Origin: Portunus trituberculatus
Lineage: Eukaryota; Arthropoda; Malacostraca; Decapoda; Portunidae
Assembly (NCBI RefSeq): GCF_017591435.1
Contig: NC_059300.1
Span: forward strand, 13,190,628-13,254,627
DNA: 64,000 nt
Direction: 5' to 3'
The notes under the pieces were generated by a model, which saw nothing but the letters and a program-made list of their open reading frames with translations, searched no databases and was not told the origin of the DNA. Every line of letters starts with the position of its first letter. Positions within the stretch are counted from its first letter, which is position 1. Positions 26,753-37,665 of the stretch are shown here, one piece after another. The position numbers were made by a program, and so were the translations under genes.

Positions 26753-27059
26753 TTATTTGTATTCGCAAAGACAAGAATATGTCTGCCCTGCAGTAAGTTA
26801 CGAGGGACTGGCAGCGTGTACAGACCGTCTTGCTGTAAGTGTTTATATAAACTTTGCAGAAAGAGAAGTGAAAAATGTTGATATAATAACAGCAGCCATA
26901 CAGACAAGAATGCAAACAAGTATAACAGTACCGGGCGTGTTAATAATTACTGATTTTATAATGATAGATGCAACACTTGCAGCAACAGAGAATAAGCGGT
27001 GGAGAGGAGACAATATGCCCCTGGACTTGCCTCAGTGAGGAAGGTCTGACATACACGGC

Positions 27060-27061
<2 letters not shown>

Positions 27062-27110
<49 letters not shown>
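27062..27110. repeat. (GA)n microsatellite
   Basis: 49-bp perfect AG tract. Confidence 0.97.
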
Positions 27111-27112
<2 letters not shown>

Positions 27113-27904
27113 CGTCATTTCATAACTAGGCAAAAAACTGAACACTAAATAATGTAGATCAAAAACATCAACGGCACAACTTTATTAAAAAAAATCTGTT
27201 TCCGTGAATTTACCTGAAAAGCCATCAATCTGGGGTAAGACCATCATGCTGGATACCGGCAAGGCTCAAGGTTCCTCACAGCCTCGGCATTACATTGAAA
27301 CTCATCTTTACTGCCACTTGCCGCTAAAACTTAACACATTTTAACTTAACATCTCTAAGCGTGGCGGAAAAGACCAACAAACACCACCTTTTATTTTTAC
27401 CTGGCTAAAGATACACCCTGCTAGATTTCATTCCGGCGTTGATATATTTAGACATCCTCGAGTTTGATTTTTTTTCCTCTCCTGCAGCTGTTTGAGTTTT
27501 CCTTTTTTTCCTGTATATTTTTGCCCTTCACACTACGTCACGCTCTCGTCCTTGAACCACGTCATTCTTTCACCTTTCCTCGCCTTCCCTTCCTTTCTTT
27601 CTTTCCCTGGATTTGGACGACAGGGCTGAGGATAGATAAGCTTCGTTAAGTGGGTGCCTGTCTGCTGACCCAGATGTTACAAAGACGAATGACCCTCAAC
27701 AAAATTGATATGTGAGTCTTTCCTCTTGTGTGGTGTCCGTCTACCTCTCGCGTGCGACCGAAATAGGAAAAGCAAGCCTGTTTTTGTCGCTCTTAAGTGA
27801 CTGCCTCGTTTTTGCTCGTGCTCTTCTCGCATTTAACGTAAGTATTCCTGCTCTTTTTTTCTGGCATTAGCTTAAGTCACAATTTTCTGGCGTTTTCGTG
27901 TTTG

Positions 27905-27907
<3 letters not shown>
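27111..27907. other. Non-coding stretch
   Basis: T-rich in its right half. No gene, RNA or repeat family recognised. Confidence 0.6.

Positions 27908-27944
<37 letters not shown>
27908..27944. repeat. (CT)n microsatellite
   Basis: 37-bp CT tract, 79 bp left of the giant CT tract at 28024. Confidence 0.96.
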
Positions 27945-27947
<3 letters not shown>

Positions 27948-28019
27948 TGCTATTTTTTTTGCCTTCTTATTTTTTGTCCTTCATTTTGTGAGCTTTTACT
28001 AACACCGATTTTTTTTCCT

Positions 28020-28273
<254 letters not shown>

Positions 28274-28692
28274 TTCTTTTTCTCTCTCTCTGTTTTATTT
28301 CTCGTCCTGTTCTCTTCACCTTTACCTCTATTTTTTTGTCCTTTTCTCTGCTTTCTCTTACCATTACTTCGTTCTTTTTTTCTTCCCCTTTCTTTCGTCT
28401 TTAGCCTTTTCTTTTTCTCCCGCTTCTCTTCATTGACTTTCTTTCCCATTCTTACTTTTTTCTCGTCCTTCTTTCCTCTTCGTTCTCTCGTTTCTTCATT
28501 GACCTTCTTTCCCGATCCTTTTTATTTTTTTTCCTTCCTGTTCTTCCGTCTTCATCCTTCTATCCTGCATTTCTCTTCATTGACCTCCTTCTTCCCTGCT
28601 TTCCTCCGCCGTTCGCTTTCATCTCGTCAATCCTCGGTAATGAACCACAACTTGCAATTAACGTGATGCCATACACGAAAGTTTTAACTAAC

Positions 28693-28693
<1 letters not shown>

Positions 28694-28771
<78 letters not shown>
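28694..28771. repeat. Compound microsatellite (TG)n(AG)n
   Basis: TG (28694-28750) joined directly to AG (to 28771). Confidence 0.97.
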
Positions 28772-28772
<1 letters not shown>

Positions 28773-28866
28773 GGATACACATGGACACATAAACATTGCC
28801 AGGCTTATTAAGAGACGGAATGACTGTAAGGATTTGCCATTTATGAAAAAAAGAACTGGATTAGAC

Positions 28867-28955
<89 letters not shown>
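28867..28955. repeat. (CT)n microsatellite
   Basis: About 89 bp of CT. Confidence 0.97.
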
Positions 28956-28957
<2 letters not shown>

Positions 28958-29313
28958 TTCTAGAATCTTAAACTGAACACATGCACTTGTTGACCAGTCT
29001 CGTTTCCATCCCTGATAACTGCACTGTAAACTGACCACGATGGCTCAGACTGGAAGGCCACTACTGCTCGTTACTGCTGGTGTTGCTGCTGCTGGTACTT
29101 TGGAGGGGCAGAGAGATGTCAGTTTTTTCTTCAGTATGATAGCCGTCATTTGATAGATTGGCTGATTTCCTCTATTCATTTTCTTGTAGGCATCAGAAAG
29201 AAATAATACTGTGTTGCTGGTCACCCTAGGATTTGATTCAGTTAGTATCACGTGCTCGTATTCTTGAACACACACTTATTCGTTGGCGTTGTGTTGAGGG
29301 TTGAGATTCCTTG

Positions 29314-29342
29314 TGTTTTAGTTTTAGTTTTAGTTTTAGTTG
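29314..29342. repeat. (GTTTTA)n hexamer repeat
   Basis: Four and a half copies of GTTTTA. Confidence 0.9.
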
Positions 29343-29503
29343 GTCGTGTTGCTTTGTTTGTTGTCTGTTCTCCTCTGTCCCTTCCCCTGAGTGGTGCCAC
29401 GTCTGCATAATTGTGAGTGTACGAGTAAGAAAGGGTGTCTCATTACCATTCTGTGTTGGTTAGTGTCTTCATATTTCTTTGTTCAGATGAAAGATAACGC
29501 ACG

Positions 29504-29637
29504 TAACAACGACAACGACAGCAACAACAACAACAACATCAACAACAGCAACATCAAAAACAATAACAACAACAACAACAACAAGAACATCGACGACAAC
29601 AACAACAACAACAACAACATCGACAACATCAACAACA

Positions 29638-29690
<53 letters not shown>

Positions 29691-29707
29691 TCGACAACAA
29701 CAGCAGA

Positions 29708-29742
<35 letters not shown>

Positions 29743-29757
29743 GCAACAACAACAGCA
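29504..29757. repeat. (AAC)n microsatellite, interrupted
   Basis: About 254 bp of AAC trinucleotides with scattered GAC, ATC and AGC variants that keep the three-base period. The long asparagine/threonine and valine frames on the two strands are by-products. Confidence 0.97.
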
Positions 29758-30094
29758 CCTAGAAAACCACCAATGTGTACTGCAGTGTTGTCAGTAACTT
29801 GATACACTCTTAATACGAATACGATGTGTTTTACTATACCTGAACTTCAATTTTTGTTTATGTGCTCTTGGATCTCAAGGTGCAGCAATACGTATACGTG
29901 CTTTGATCCCTGGTCTACGAGCGACGCTACTGGATAATTTATAAGTGTGCGAATGTATCAAGTTGTGCACGTGCGTGGTTTGTTTGTCTTGAGTGTGTGC
30001 TCGTGTACGCTAACGTTGGAGAGGTTATGGGCTCAGGCTTAATTAAATGTAATTAACAAAGCTATTGAATTTTGTGTATCTATTTACCATGTTC

Positions 30095-30095
<1 letters not shown>

Positions 30096-30148
<53 letters not shown>
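30096..30148. repeat. (CA)n microsatellite
   Basis: 53-bp CA tract, complementary to the TG tract starting at 30366. Confidence 0.97.
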
Positions 30149-30150
<2 letters not shown>

Positions 30151-30363
30151 CTGAAAACTTTAACCATTTTCAGCAGTGCAGTTGTGGAAAGCTACCTTAG
30201 CTATTTTTATTCAGCTTGTTATCAGAATGAGAGGCAGCAGGTGGGCGTTACCTGGCCAGGGGACGGTCAGCTCACCACCCACGGCAGGCCACCACCGCTG
30301 ACACCAGGAACGTCTTCGCGCACATAAATATTTGACACTTCCATCGACCAGTGTGCAAGTGTT

Positions 30364-30365
<2 letters not shown>

Positions 30366-30430
<65 letters not shown>

Positions 30431-30441
30431 TGTGTGTGCGT
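30366..30441. repeat. (TG)n microsatellite
   Basis: About 75 bp of TG with an A substitution near 30429. Confidence 0.96.
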
Positions 30442-30664
30442 GCAATGAGGTGTGTGTGAACGCATTTTACGTGTATTGAATTCAAGGTCATTCATTCATA
30501 TTATTTGACTTGAAGTAGCGAACATTTTTTGTGTACAATGTGACGTGTTGGTGTGTCTGTCTTGGCTATCTGTGACCTAGAAACTAGATTTTTTTCTAGC
30601 TTAGGCTGAGAACACGCATAGGGATTGTCTGCCGCTGGGATGTCACTGTGATAGGGAGTCAGGA

Positions 30665-30778
<114 letters not shown>

Positions 30779-30952
30779 ATAAGGCATGTAGAGGGGTGAC
30801 GCAGCTGTTCTTGTACTGGAGCTATATTTGGTGTTCACATGAAACAAATTTTGCGACTTTTACCAAACTCCCTTAACACGTTTCATCCATAACATCGTAA
30901 TTGCTTGCCTGCATACGACCCATTTAACTAACACGTGTACCCACCGTGTGCT

Positions 30953-30954
<2 letters not shown>

Positions 30955-30997
<43 letters not shown>
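30955..30997. repeat. (TG)n microsatellite
   Basis: 43-bp TG tract. Confidence 0.97.
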
Positions 30998-30998
<1 letters not shown>

Positions 30999-31316
30999 TG
31001 AGGAAAAATGGTATATATTGCGGACTGTTTTACTTGAAAGCCAATCAATTTTTGTGCTGTGTTTGCCGTTAAGCTGGTTTGGGAGTGAGGGGCGCCACGT
31101 GGACACAGCGTGAGGTCTGCTGCTGCCACCGAGGGAGTCATGCTCATTGTCGAACTAAGGGGCGGGAATTTGAATGGTGCAATCCCTGACAACCGTAAAT
31201 GGGGTTATATCTTCCAGTTTTCTGGCGCGCCTCTGCGGCAAGAATGGTACATGGCGATAGTGGCATCTGCCGCCGGCGCCACGCACAGCCCGGCGCCACG
31301 CCATCGATGTCGCCCT

Positions 31317-31393
31317 CACCACCACCACCACCACCACCACCACCACCATTATTACCACTGCAGCCACCAACACTACCACCACCACCACCACCA
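31317..31393. repeat. (CAC)n microsatellite, two blocks
   Basis: ACC trinucleotides at 31317-31348 and 31366-31393 with a TTATTACCACTGCAG break. A CpG-rich patch (31225-31315) lies just before. The histidine-rich frame across it is a by-product. Confidence 0.93.
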
Positions 31394-31737
31394 ATATCAC
31401 TTCAATCTCAAACAGCACCACCACTCATGTCACTGCCCTTCATAACAGTACAACCACCAACACTCTGGCAAAGTTATAACCACCATAAACAAAACCAATT
31501 GACAAAAGAACGCAAATAAACTTTAGAAAAAAAAACTGCATTGATCAACAGAGAATATATGGAAAGCAAAATACTCCGTGGACTTTGTTTTTTCGCAGGG
31601 AATGTAGATGATGAGAGAAAAGGGCGTTGTAATGGAACAACTGGTAATGAGACGTGACAGCGCAGACATTAATTTTCAACACTCTGATGCTTAATGTGAT
31701 GTTCTGGTCACGTAAAATGGATAATATTAGGATCCTG

Positions 31738-31742
<5 letters not shown>

Positions 31743-31820
<78 letters not shown>
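31743..31820. repeat. (CT)n microsatellite
   Basis: 78-bp CT tract. Confidence 0.97.
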
Positions 31821-31824
<4 letters not shown>

Positions 31825-31933
31825 ACAGGATCGTATTAGCTGCCGTCACTCCATCCATCCTTCAGGAGGAATCGACCCCAGGCGTTAGTAGGAGATCTCT
31901 CAATACAGGGACGGAAAAGGATCGTGGCCGGGG

Positions 31934-31966
31934 GTGGTGGTGGTGGTGGTGGTGGTGGTGGTGGTG
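31934..31966. repeat. (GGT)n microsatellite
   Basis: 33-bp GGT tract, ending 13 bp before the TTAA of the next MITE. Confidence 0.96.
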
Positions 31967-31979
31967 AAAATTTCGTTCA

Positions 31980-32189
31980 TTAAACCCTTAAGTACCATGA
32001 CGCGTTTCCATATTCATTCTACTTTCTATTTGGTGATTCTATACAGTTCAGAAACTTGTGTGGGGGGAATAAAATAGTGAAGACTAATTAATCTTTTGAC
32101 CTCCATAGATTTTTCCTCTTGTTAATAAAATGGTCTAATCGTACACAAATATCAAGGTAAAAATGTGTCCTAATATTAAAGGAATTAAT
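31980..32189 (-). mobile_element. MITE family A, copy 5
   Basis: TTAA at both ends (31980-31983 and 32186-32189), 210 bp. The left end has ACCCTTAAGTACCATGACGC and then GTTTCCATATTCATTC. The right end has GTGTCCTAATATTAAAGGAA. The internal CTTTTGACCTCCATAGATTT matches the family. Confidence 0.86.
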
Positions 32190-32437
32190 ATTACTCTCTA
32201 CCATATAAATTCAATAGATTGACCTTATTATGGGTCTTTACTTGAGTGTCCTTTTCTTTTCTGCTTTTCTCAGGTATTGTATGCTTTAATCTTTACTTGA
32301 TTGTATTTATCTGTACTGCATCAGATCTTCCTTCCACTAAGCTCTTCTATCTATGGCACTAATAATAGATCCTGCAGACTTGTGTGATAAAATAATGCTG
32401 CTTTTTGTACTTTGTTATAATTTCTTATCTCCCTTGT

Positions 32438-32476
<39 letters not shown>

Positions 32477-32482
32477 GAGGGA

Positions 32483-32522
<40 letters not shown>

Positions 32523-33052
32523 GGGCGCTAGGATGTGGAGAGAAGGCAGGCAGGCAGGTGGGTGGGTTTACTTCAACGTTATCGAGCTCAATTACGAAGC
32601 GTGTGCCGTGCGTGTGTGTGTTTCGTTGTCAAGTTACAGACGGTGATGGATTGGGTGGTCACTATACCGTCGATCACAGCTCACCAGGGACTCATGCTGG
32701 GTGTTGGGGAGGAGAGGAAGGGGGGAAAGAAAGCAGGAAGGAGGGATTGGAGTCATGGGGATAGGGGAATTGGGTGATGATGATAGGAGCGGAAGAAAGA
32801 ATGAGGAAGAATGAAAGAGAAGGAGCATTAGGGAAGGAAGAAGGCAATAATGAGGGAAGGGAAGAGGGGAGTGATAGCCAAGGAGTGATTAAGGACAGAG
32901 GGAGTGACGTGTCGTTGGGATTTGTTCAGAGTTGTGAGGGAGAGCTGGAATTTTTGTGTCAGCTTGATTCAGTGCAATGTGTGTACGTCGCGATGGTGGA
33001 AGGAAGCTTATTTATTGTTGTGTAGTGTGTTCATGCGTGGAGGAGCGAATGT
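32190..33052. other. Non-coding stretch with short TG tracts
   Basis: Two TG tracts at about 32438-32474 and 32488-32517. An excellent polypyrimidine acceptor (CTTTTCTTTTCTGCTTTTCT then CAG, ending 32273) is followed by GTATTG, a weak donor. A purine-rich stretch runs from 32700 to 32900. No gene recognised. Confidence 0.5.
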
Positions 33053-33620
33053 TGTAAGACTGGTGGTATTATGAAGGCACATTTTCTTTTCTTCACTAGT
33101 CATGGTGTTCTTATCTTGCCCAGTGTTCATTCTTTCGCCTTTTCCTTGACTTTTTTCGGTGTTCTTATCTTGCCCAGTGTTCATTCCTCTCGCATTTTCC
33201 TTCATTTTTTTTCCGATGTATTGTAAGATTAGTGGTATTATGAAGCTACAGTTTTTTGTTGTTGTTTTTTTGCCTTTATTAATTAAGGTCTTTCTTTTGC
33301 GTAGTGTTCATTCTTCTCTCCTTACTCCTTCACTTTTTCCCGATTTATTGTAAGACTCGTGGTGTTATGAAGCTACAATTTTTTTCTTCCTTTATTAATC
33401 ACTGTCTTTCTTTTTACTTCTTTTTTTTTTTGTTTAATGTTCATACCTCTCTCTCATTACTCCTTCACTTTTTTTTCCCGATGTATTGTAAGACTAGTGG
33501 TGTTATGAAGCTACAATTCCTTTCCTTCACTAATCAAGATCTTCCTCTTTTGTTCAGTGTTCATTCCTCTCTCTCATTCCTACTTCATTTCCTTCCCGAT
33601 GTATTGTTGATTGAGTCCAC
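33053..33620. repeat. Minisatellite, ~130-bp units (about 4-5 copies)
   Basis: Tandem T-rich units anchored by TGTAAGAyTrGTGGTrTTATGA at 33053, 33222, 33349 and 33487 (spacings 169, 127 and 138 bp), each followed by CTTTATTAATyA- and CAGTGTTCATTC-type segments. The first unit is longer because a 39-bp GTGTTCTTATCTTGCCCAGT segment is doubled (33105 and 33160). The last unit degrades at 33610. Confidence 0.88.
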
Positions 33621-33768
33621 TCCTCGTGACATTTCTCAGTGGAAAATTGCTCCTTCGCTAATGTGTATTAGTTTGAATGCATTGTAACATCCGTGATATT
33701 TGCATTTCTTCCGTCATATTCTCTTTAAAAGCCTTGTGGAATTTCTGATACGATCACACTTCCTTACT

Positions 33769-33981
33769 TTAACCCTTCAGTACCAGAGAACATTTTTACC
33801 TTGAGATTTGTGTACGTTTAGACCATTTTATTGACGTTAAGAAGGGTTATTGGAGGTCAGGAAATTAATGGCCACAGTCTTCACTGTTTTAATCCCCACA
33901 TGAGTTTCTAAAGCTGTTCAAAAATTACCAAATAGTAAGCAGAATGAATATGGAAACGCGTCACGGTACTGAAGGGGTTAA
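33769..33981 (+). mobile_element. MITE family A, copy 6 (best preserved)
   Basis: 213 bp with perfect TTAA on both sides. The inverted ends are CCCTTCAGTACCAGAGAAC and CGCGTCACGGTACTGAAGGGG. It is the cleanest copy and the best starting point for a family consensus: TTAA followed by CCCTTCAGTACC at one end, and GGTACTGAAGGGG followed by TTAA at the other. Confidence 0.9.
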
Positions 33982-34732
33982 TACATATTTTCTTGAATTT
34001 TATATGTTTTTTTTCCTTTTAAAACAAATGTAGCAACGTTTTCACCCCCTTTTTTGTCAATATCCACCGTCATTTCTCTTCCATAAGCCGATTTATTCTC
34101 ACCACTTCCCTTCACTCTCTTTAGACAGATTCCTCCGGCCATGGCATACTCGCCCCTCTTTGTATTGTGAGCTGGCCTGGTTATCATATCATTGACAAGC
34201 CGAAGGTCGTCACACCGTCATTCCCCTTGTCACCCTCATACCATTACCTTAATCACCCGTAATGATATACATCAGGTGGACCCTTTGCCGTACAAATTGA
34301 TCCCTGCTGTACTCGTAGAAAGGGATCTTAGTAGAAGTGGAGAGAATAACTTAGATAGATCAATGGAGAGATCGAAAAGTATAGGACAAAAAATTAAATG
34401 AAACATAATAAGAAAATTGACGAAATGTAATAAGTAAGTGACAGGAAAATAACAGAACAGAACAAAGTGACAGAAAAAAATAGAACGGAATAAAACTCTT
34501 AAAAGCAAAACAAAAGAGATAACCAAACAGAACAAAGCAACACACACACTTAGAGCCCCAAAAAAAGACAAATAAAAATGAGAAAAAAGAAACGGGAAAA
34601 TAAAACGTGGTACTACATAAAATAACAATAAAAAAATGGTAAACACAACAGGGCAATGTGTACCTCAGTGACTCAGCGCGTGTAAGGAACAGGGAAACTA
34701 ATCAAGTGTGGGAATCTGGCGTGACATATGAC
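33982..34732. other. Non-coding stretch, A-rich
   Basis: 34380-34640 is A-rich with AAATA and AACA words. Its complementary hydrophobic frames are composition artefacts. No gene or repeat family recognised. Confidence 0.6.
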
Positions 34733-34950
34733 CCGTATAGAGAAACGCTTTGCTCTCTCACCACAACTGTTTTCCAAGGCCACATAGATGATTAGCAGGG
34801 ATTTCAAGAGTGTGTTTACAATAAATAGCGTAGAAATCTTATCACTCTTCCTCTAGAACACAAAAAGCACCTTAAAAAACTCGTGTAAACTTAAATAAAG
34901 CCTTTGAAATAGTAGATGTGAAGCATAGAAGTGTTTGAGAATACGAGCCA
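34733..34950 (-). mobile_element. MITE-like family B, copy 3
   Basis: The left end is GTATAGAGAAACGCTTTGCTC and the right end GTGTTTGAGAATACGAGCCA. The interior TTTCCAAGGCCACATAGATG and CTTTGAAATAGTAGATGTGA match copy 1 in the same orientation. Non-coding. Confidence 0.77.
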
Positions 34951-35208
34951 TGGCCCTGATCGCCCGTGTAGTAAAGCAAGCTGCCAAAGAGTGTGACGGA
35001 AGAAGGGACTGTTATTATCATTGCCGCCAACAGGGAGAGGGAGGGAGAGGGAGGGAGATAGAGTAAGGGAGTATGCTATTTTTGTTCCTCGTTTGAGTTA
35101 TTGGCGCTACGTAATGTTCCTCAGGTAATGGCAGGTAATCCGGCTGGGAAGTGAGGTCGTAACTTTGGTGCCTCGAGTAGTCATTACCTGGGCATCTGTG
35201 GACGTCCT

Positions 35209-35226
35209 CAGCAGCAGCAGCAGCAG
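35209..35226. repeat. (CAG)n short repeat
   Basis: Six CAG units. A CACGC pentamer run follows at 35285-35304. Confidence 0.85.
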
Positions 35227-35464
35227 CTAGATATTTGGTGTGTTTGTATTACAGCCATCAGTACTCAGTCATGTTATCCCGTTCACGCCACGCCACGCCA
35301 CGCAGCCCCGCCCGCCTCCACCAAGCTTTCCCTCTGCTTTTTGCCTCGATGGTAGCTCGTCCTCTTCTGCCTTGCATTGTTTTTATTTCCTGCTTATTGA
35401 CTAAAGCGAAAAAAATGGTTCACTGTATTTTTGTTGCTGCTTTTATCATGTTTAACTTTATCAC

Positions 35465-35650
35465 TACTGCTTCTGCTACTATAATAACAACTACCACAGC
35501 CACTATTATTATCACTACTTCTACTACTACTAATACTAATACTACTATATCTACTACATTACCACTATTACTACCTCTACTACTACTACTATTACTACTA
35601 CTACTAATAATAATAATGATAATGATAATAATGATAATAATAGCATCATC
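35465..35650. repeat. Degenerate (ACT)n / (AAT)n trinucleotide region
   Basis: Mixed ACT, TAC and AAT/GAT trinucleotides over about 185 bp, with short pure runs at 35578-35605. Confidence 0.9.
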
Positions 35651-35795
35651 ATCAGCAGCAAAAACAATAACATTTGAGTTATAATTAATTCACATAAATT
35701 CTACACGTGAGTATTGCAGACATTTTAGGGCATCAGCAGACCATCACACATGTAATAGTAAAAATACAAGCTAATTGAACTCCATAACTTCTGCC

Positions 35796-35846
35796 CCCAC
35801 CACCACCACCACCACAACCACCACAACCACCACCACCACCACCACG
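35796..35846. repeat. (CAC)n microsatellite
   Basis: ACC units interrupted twice by ACAACC. Confidence 0.93.
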
Positions 35847-35995
35847 TGCTTGCTGTGACATGCATTACGTTCAATAGCCCACAGCCTCTAGCCATTAAGT
35901 AACTGTAATGAGGCGAATTAACTTCTCTTGAGAGGTGCAATGGGGCAAGGAAGACTGCGTGTGAAGGAGGCAAAAATGAAATGTAAGACGAAGAC

Positions 35996-36039
35996 ACACA
36001 GACAGACAGACAGATAGACAGACAGACAGACAGACAGAT
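35996..36039. repeat. (ACAG)n tetranucleotide repeat
   Basis: GACA units with one GATA variant. Confidence 0.95.
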
Positions 36040-36122
36040 GGACTTAAAGATAGTCACTCACATATTTCTACTCTTGATACTTATTTTATTTATTTTGTCT
36101 CCTTTTTCTTTTTTCAGTCTGT

Positions 36123-36123
<1 letters not shown>

Positions 36124-36213
<90 letters not shown>
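36124..36213. repeat. (TG)n microsatellite
   Basis: 90-bp perfect TG tract. Confidence 0.98.
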
Positions 36214-36216
<3 letters not shown>

Positions 36217-36545
36217 CGAAGTATATTACAAGACAAGCAAAATTTCCCAGGGACATCTAAGGTTACTTATCATAACAGTGTTTAGAAACGCTCACTGTCA
36301 AACATACACAAAGGTGGATTGACAGGTGGCGCCACGTTGAGGCTTTACTACAGTTTACGTACAGGTGTCTCCGTGTTTACTTAGCGTCGTGGCTCCGGTG
36401 TCTTCGTAGTGGTACACCCCGGCAGGCAGACAGGTGTCCCTAAACCCAAACACGTCAATTGTAGTCGAGAGATATGAAGCTTTTCTTTAAGAGCTGTGAA
36501 AAAGGCGCTGGCTCTAGTATATTATGTCTTGTTAGTTTTCCCACT

Positions 36546-36756
36546 TTACCTCTTCAGTACCGTGACACGATTTTATATCTATTCTTCTTACTATTTTACG
36601 ATTTTATACAACTTCAGAAATTTATGTGGGGATTAAGAAAGTGAAGACTCAGGTTATTAAGCTTCTGACCTCCATAAATCCTTCCTAAAGTAAATAAAAT
36701 CTCTAAAAACACTCAAAAATCATGGTAAAAATGCGTCCCAGTCCTAAAGAGGCTAA
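36546..36756 (-). mobile_element. MITE family A, copy 7
   Basis: 211 bp bounded by TTAC and CTAA, so both flanks have mutated from TTAA. The ends are CTCTTCAGTACCGTGACAC and GCGTCCCAGTCCTAAAGAGG, with the internal TTCTGACCTCCATAAATCC. Confidence 0.84.
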
Positions 36757-36977
36757 AAGATGGGAATTAGTTTTACATTGATCTATTACGTAACTTGGCA
36801 GCGTGTTGGAGGCCGAGCAGTAATAGCGTCCCCAGTGTGCACCAGTGAAGCCCTTCGTGTCAAGTCAGTATCAGGCAATGCATCAGTTACGATTGACTGC
36901 TGTGTAACTCTAAACAATACCATAACCTTACACTGAAGAGGTCCTTACCTGCCGAACAACTCTAACCTCGACGCATT

Positions 36978-37012
36978 AACTCATTTGTTCCCTATTTTCA
37001 CCAGGTAAGTTT
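36978..37012 (+). other. Candidate recursive splice (ratchet) site at 37004/37005
   Basis: A branch-point-like TTAACTC is followed by TTTGTTCCCTATTTTCACCAG, which ends at 37004, and immediately by GTAAGTTTG: a strong 3' splice site fused to a consensus 5' splice site with no exon between. This is the ratchet-point layout known from very long insect introns. It lies about 31.4 kb downstream of the candidate first exon on the same strand, and an equivalent motif occurs 9 kb further on. It could also be an ordinary exon start or chance. Confidence 0.4.
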
Positions 37013-37114
37013 GTTGATATGTACACTATATTTCCAGGCAACAAGGGAATCTATCTTATCTGGGGGAAAATCTGAAAATAAGGATCATTCACAGCTTCCT
37101 CACAAGACTAAGGA

Positions 37115-37327
37115 TCGTTGTATCACACCCTTCTGTGCTTCACCTTCACTATTTCATGAAGGTTTATCTAAAGTTACATGTTTTTTAAGGTGTTTTTTTT
37201 ATATAGTTCTAGAGACAGAATGACAAGACATTATTAACTGGAAAAACACTCTTGAAAACTCTGCTAATCATCCCTGTGGTCTTGGAAAATAGTCGTGGTG
37301 AGAGAGCTAAGCGTTTATGAATACTGA
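37115..37327 (+). mobile_element. MITE-like family B, copy 4
   Basis: Same orientation as copy 2. The interior has GTGCTTCACCTTCACTATTTC at the left and GGAAAATAGTCGTGGTGAGA at the right, ending AGCGTTTATGAATAC. The left terminal repeat is badly decayed, so the left boundary is approximate. Confidence 0.72.
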
Positions 37328-37599
37328 CCAAGAAGGCAGAGTGTCGAAGATGGCTTGTCGTGAATCCAACAATATTATTTCTCCTCATCTTGTGTCGCCG
37401 CCACTCAGCAGTAATACAGAGTAAGGCACGTCAATATGCAGTCTGGTGAAACCCAAGAGTGTGCTCAGTAACTCTCCTGCCGCGGGGCCATAGTGAGGAG
37501 CGCGATTTGTAGGCTGTCAGTGGAGGTGCTTTGATCTTGGTGTGACACGCGCGGGGATGGCTGCCTGGCCTCACTTTGCCGTATCGCTTCCTGTTTTTC

Positions 37600-37601
<2 letters not shown>

Positions 37602-37664
<63 letters not shown>
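37602..37664. repeat. (CT)n microsatellite
   Basis: 63-bp CT tract. Confidence 0.97.

Positions 37665-37665
<1 letters not shown>

Noticed and set aside
29314..29342. Interstitial telomeric repeat
   Set aside because: The unit is GTTTTA, not the arthropod TTAGG, and only about five copies are present.
29504..29757. CRISPR-like array
   Set aside because: The period is three bases with no spacers, and the sequence is eukaryotic.
29391..29807. Asparagine/threonine-rich and valine-rich frames
   Set aside because: Translations of the AAC array on the two strands.
31140..31445. ATG-initiated 102-codon frame ending in a histidine run
   Set aside because: The second half is the CAC microsatellite, and the first half has no domain or splice support.
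32253..32279. Third ratchet site after a superb pyrimidine tract
   Set aside because: The acceptor is excellent, but the following GTATTG is a poor donor. It is kept only as a possible 3' splice site.
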